A stretch of 64,000 nt of DNA. It comes from Alteromonadaceae bacterium BrNp21-10. Lineage in GTDB: Bacteria > Pseudomonadota > Gammaproteobacteria > Enterobacterales > Alteromonadaceae. The notes under the pieces were generated by a model. That model did not search any database. It saw nothing but the letters and a program-made list of their open reading frames with translations, and was not told where the DNA came from. The DNA is taken from assembly GCA_030418115.1 (NCBI GenBank), contig JAUHQD010000004.1, positions 1 to 64,000 of the forward strand, in the 5' to 3' direction. Position numbers and translations under genes: made by a program. This document shows, one piece after another, positions 62,841 to 64,000 of the stretch (position 1 is its first letter; each line of letters opens with the position of its first letter).

Positions 62841-63569
62841 ATGAATAACAGACGAGTTTTGGTAACCGGTTCCAGTAAAGGAATTGGCAAAGCAATTGCC
62901 TTGGCGCTAGCTAAATCAGGCTTCAATATTACTTTGCATTGCCGTTCTGATATTGAAAGTGCCTATCAAACTCAACAACAAATAGCCGAATTAGGCTCTA
63001 CTCCTGAGATATTACAATTTGATGTGAGTGACAGAGCTGCAGCACAGGCTGTTCTACAACAGGATGTAGACAATAACGGCTGCTTTTATGGCGTGGTGTG
63101 TAATGCTGGGATAACCCGGGATAATGCATTCCCGGCAATGCCTGCTGAAGATTGGGACATGGTCCTTAGAACCAATCTAGACGGCTTTTATAATATTTTA
63201 CAACCGTTAGTAATGCCGATGGTACAAGCTAGAAAAGGCGGCAGAATTATTTCGATAACTTCTGTTTCCGGAATTTTAGGAAATCGCGGTCAAGTTAATT
63301 ACGCGGCTTCAAAGGCCGGATTAATTGGCGCTAGTAAATCAATGGCGTTAGAGCTGGCAAAACGTAAAATCACTGTAAATTGTGTTGCCCCGGGGCTCAT
63401 TGAGACCGATATGGTGAGCGAGCTTCCCACCACCGAATTAGCGAAACTCATTCCCTTACGCCGTATGGGTAGGGTCGAAGAAGTCGCTGCAACTGTGAAT
63501 TTTTTAATGTCTGACGCCGCTGCTTATATCACCAGACAAGTGATCGCTGTTGATGGTGGATTAAGTTAA
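62841..63569 (+). CDS. 3-ketoacyl-ACP reductase (FabG-like)
   Basis: Short-chain dehydrogenase (242 aa) that reduces 3-ketoacyl-ACP with NADPH (ApeQ role). It shows the cofactor motif VTGSSKGIGKAIALAL, the NAG motif CNAGITRDNAF, and the catalytic Ser/Tyr/Lys in ISITSVSGILGNRGQVNYAASKAG (YxxxK). The C-terminal PGLIETDM and VDGGLS are standard. It overlaps the ketosynthase start at 63569 by one base (TAATG), so the two are translationally coupled. Confidence 0.93.
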   Translation: MNNRRVLVTGSSKGIGKAIALALAKSGFNITLHCRSDIESAYQTQQQIAELGSTPEILQFDVSDRAAAQAVLQQDVDNNGCFYGVVCNAGITRDNAFPAMPAEDWDMVLRTNLDGFYNILQPLVMPMVQARKGGRIISITSVSGILGNRGQVNYAASKAGLIGASKSMALELAKRKITVNCVAPGLIETDMVSELPTTELAKLIPLRRMGRVEEVAATVNFLMSDAAAYITRQVIAVDGGLS

Positions 63570-64000
63570 TGAAGCGCGTTGTTATTACGGGAATGGCTAG
63601 CATTACGGCATTGGGAAACGACTGGAAGACCTTTGAAAGTTCATTGAAATTAGAACAAAACGCTACTCGCTATATCAGCGATTGGGAAGATATTGAAGGA
63701 TTAAGTACCCGTCTAGCGGCCCCCGTAGAATTTACTAAACCCGCCCATTTTAGTCGTAAAAAAATCCGTTCCATGGGCAAGGTGTCGTTAATGGCTACCG
63801 CCGCCACCGAAAAGGCCTTAGAAGAATCAGGTTTGCGTGATCATTCTTCCCTTACTAATGGCGAAACGGGTATCTCTTATGGTTCATCTATCGGATCCAC
63901 TGCGCCAATTGTTGCCTTTGGTGAATTGATGAAAAATAAGACCATGAATGGCGTGAGTGCGACGAGTTACATTCAAATGATGGCGCATACTACGGCAGTC
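63569..64000 (+). CDS. Beta-ketoacyl-ACP synthase, N-terminal part (cut by window edge)
   Basis: The last gene runs off the right edge after 144 codons. It opens MKRVVITGMASITALGNDW, the FabF-like start, then PAHFSRKKIRSMGKVSLMATAATEKALEESGL and ISYGSSIGSTAPIV. The catalytic Cys and His motifs lie beyond the window. It corresponds in position to the third ketosynthase-type gene of aryl-polyene clusters (ApeR role, chain start or a further condensation step). The cluster may continue past the window. Confidence 0.88.
   Translation, partial: MKRVVITGMASITALGNDWKTFESSLKLEQNATRYISDWEDIEGLSTRLAAPVEFTKPAHFSRKKIRSMGKVSLMATAATEKALEESGLRDHSSLTNGETGISYGSSIGSTAPIVAFGELMKNKTMNGVSATSYIQMMAHTTAV

Overview
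The window comes from a marine-type gammaproteobacterium, most likely Alteromonadales (Shewanella/Colwellia/Thalassotalea-like). This rests on gene order and on the family assignment of nearly every housekeeping gene; no rRNA or tRNA is present to place it more closely. The queG-nnrD-tsaE-amiB-mutL-miaA-hfq-hflX-hflK-hflC-DUF2065-purA order, hemE-nudC-rsd, trxA-rhlB-gppA, ubiE-ubiJ-ubiB with tatABCD, and fadBA are all enterobacterial/alteromonad arrangements.

Layout. 1-2.7 kb is an accessory margin: the tail of an IS3 transposase, an FMN reductase, a hairpin-rich dispersed repeat, a small minus-strand gene group (zinc ribbon, broken DUF2188, coiled-coil protein) and a second hairpin-rich block. 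2.7-9.6 kb holds pepQ, slt and the fadBA beta-oxidation operon, which has a PsrA-like operator. 9.7-12.4 kb holds small accessory genes and an aldehyde dehydrogenase. 12.4-25.2 kb is the purA...queG housekeeping block (DNA mismatch repair, tRNA modification, Hfq, HflKC, cell-wall amidase, metabolite repair). 25.2-26.9 kb is an islet: one DUF2971 gene flanked by two inverted copies of the same dispersed repeat. 26.9-34.5 kb holds hemE, a candidate small RNA, nudC, rsd, rho, trxA, rhlB and gppA. 34.5-41 kb holds a MITE-like element, a GGDEF/EAL protein paired with a FIST sensor, hemB and a 7TM diguanylate cyclase. 41-47.4 kb holds tatDCBA and ubiBJE. 47.5-64 kb is an aryl-polyene (APE) type pigment cluster, cut by the right window edge.

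The APE cluster works as one assembly and export line. An MIO ammonia lyase and an AMP-ligase would supply and load the aromatic starter. Two acyl carrier proteins, primed by a Sfp-type PPTase, carry the chain. Ketosynthases plus a Cys-less ketosynthase-like partner, a ketoreductase and two hot-dog dehydratases build the polyene. A thioesterase, two acyltransferases and a glycosyltransferase would release it and anchor it to a lipid. A LolA-like protein, an MMPL transporter and lipoproteins would move it to the outer membrane. A halogenase-like flavoenzyme may tailor the ring.

The least explained signals are (i) the three-copy hairpin repeat whose stems change in a compensatory way while its loops stay alike, (ii) a compact intergenic transcript with promoter, three helices and terminator at 28.1 kb, and (iii) the MITE that abuts the stop codon of the GGDEF/EAL gene.
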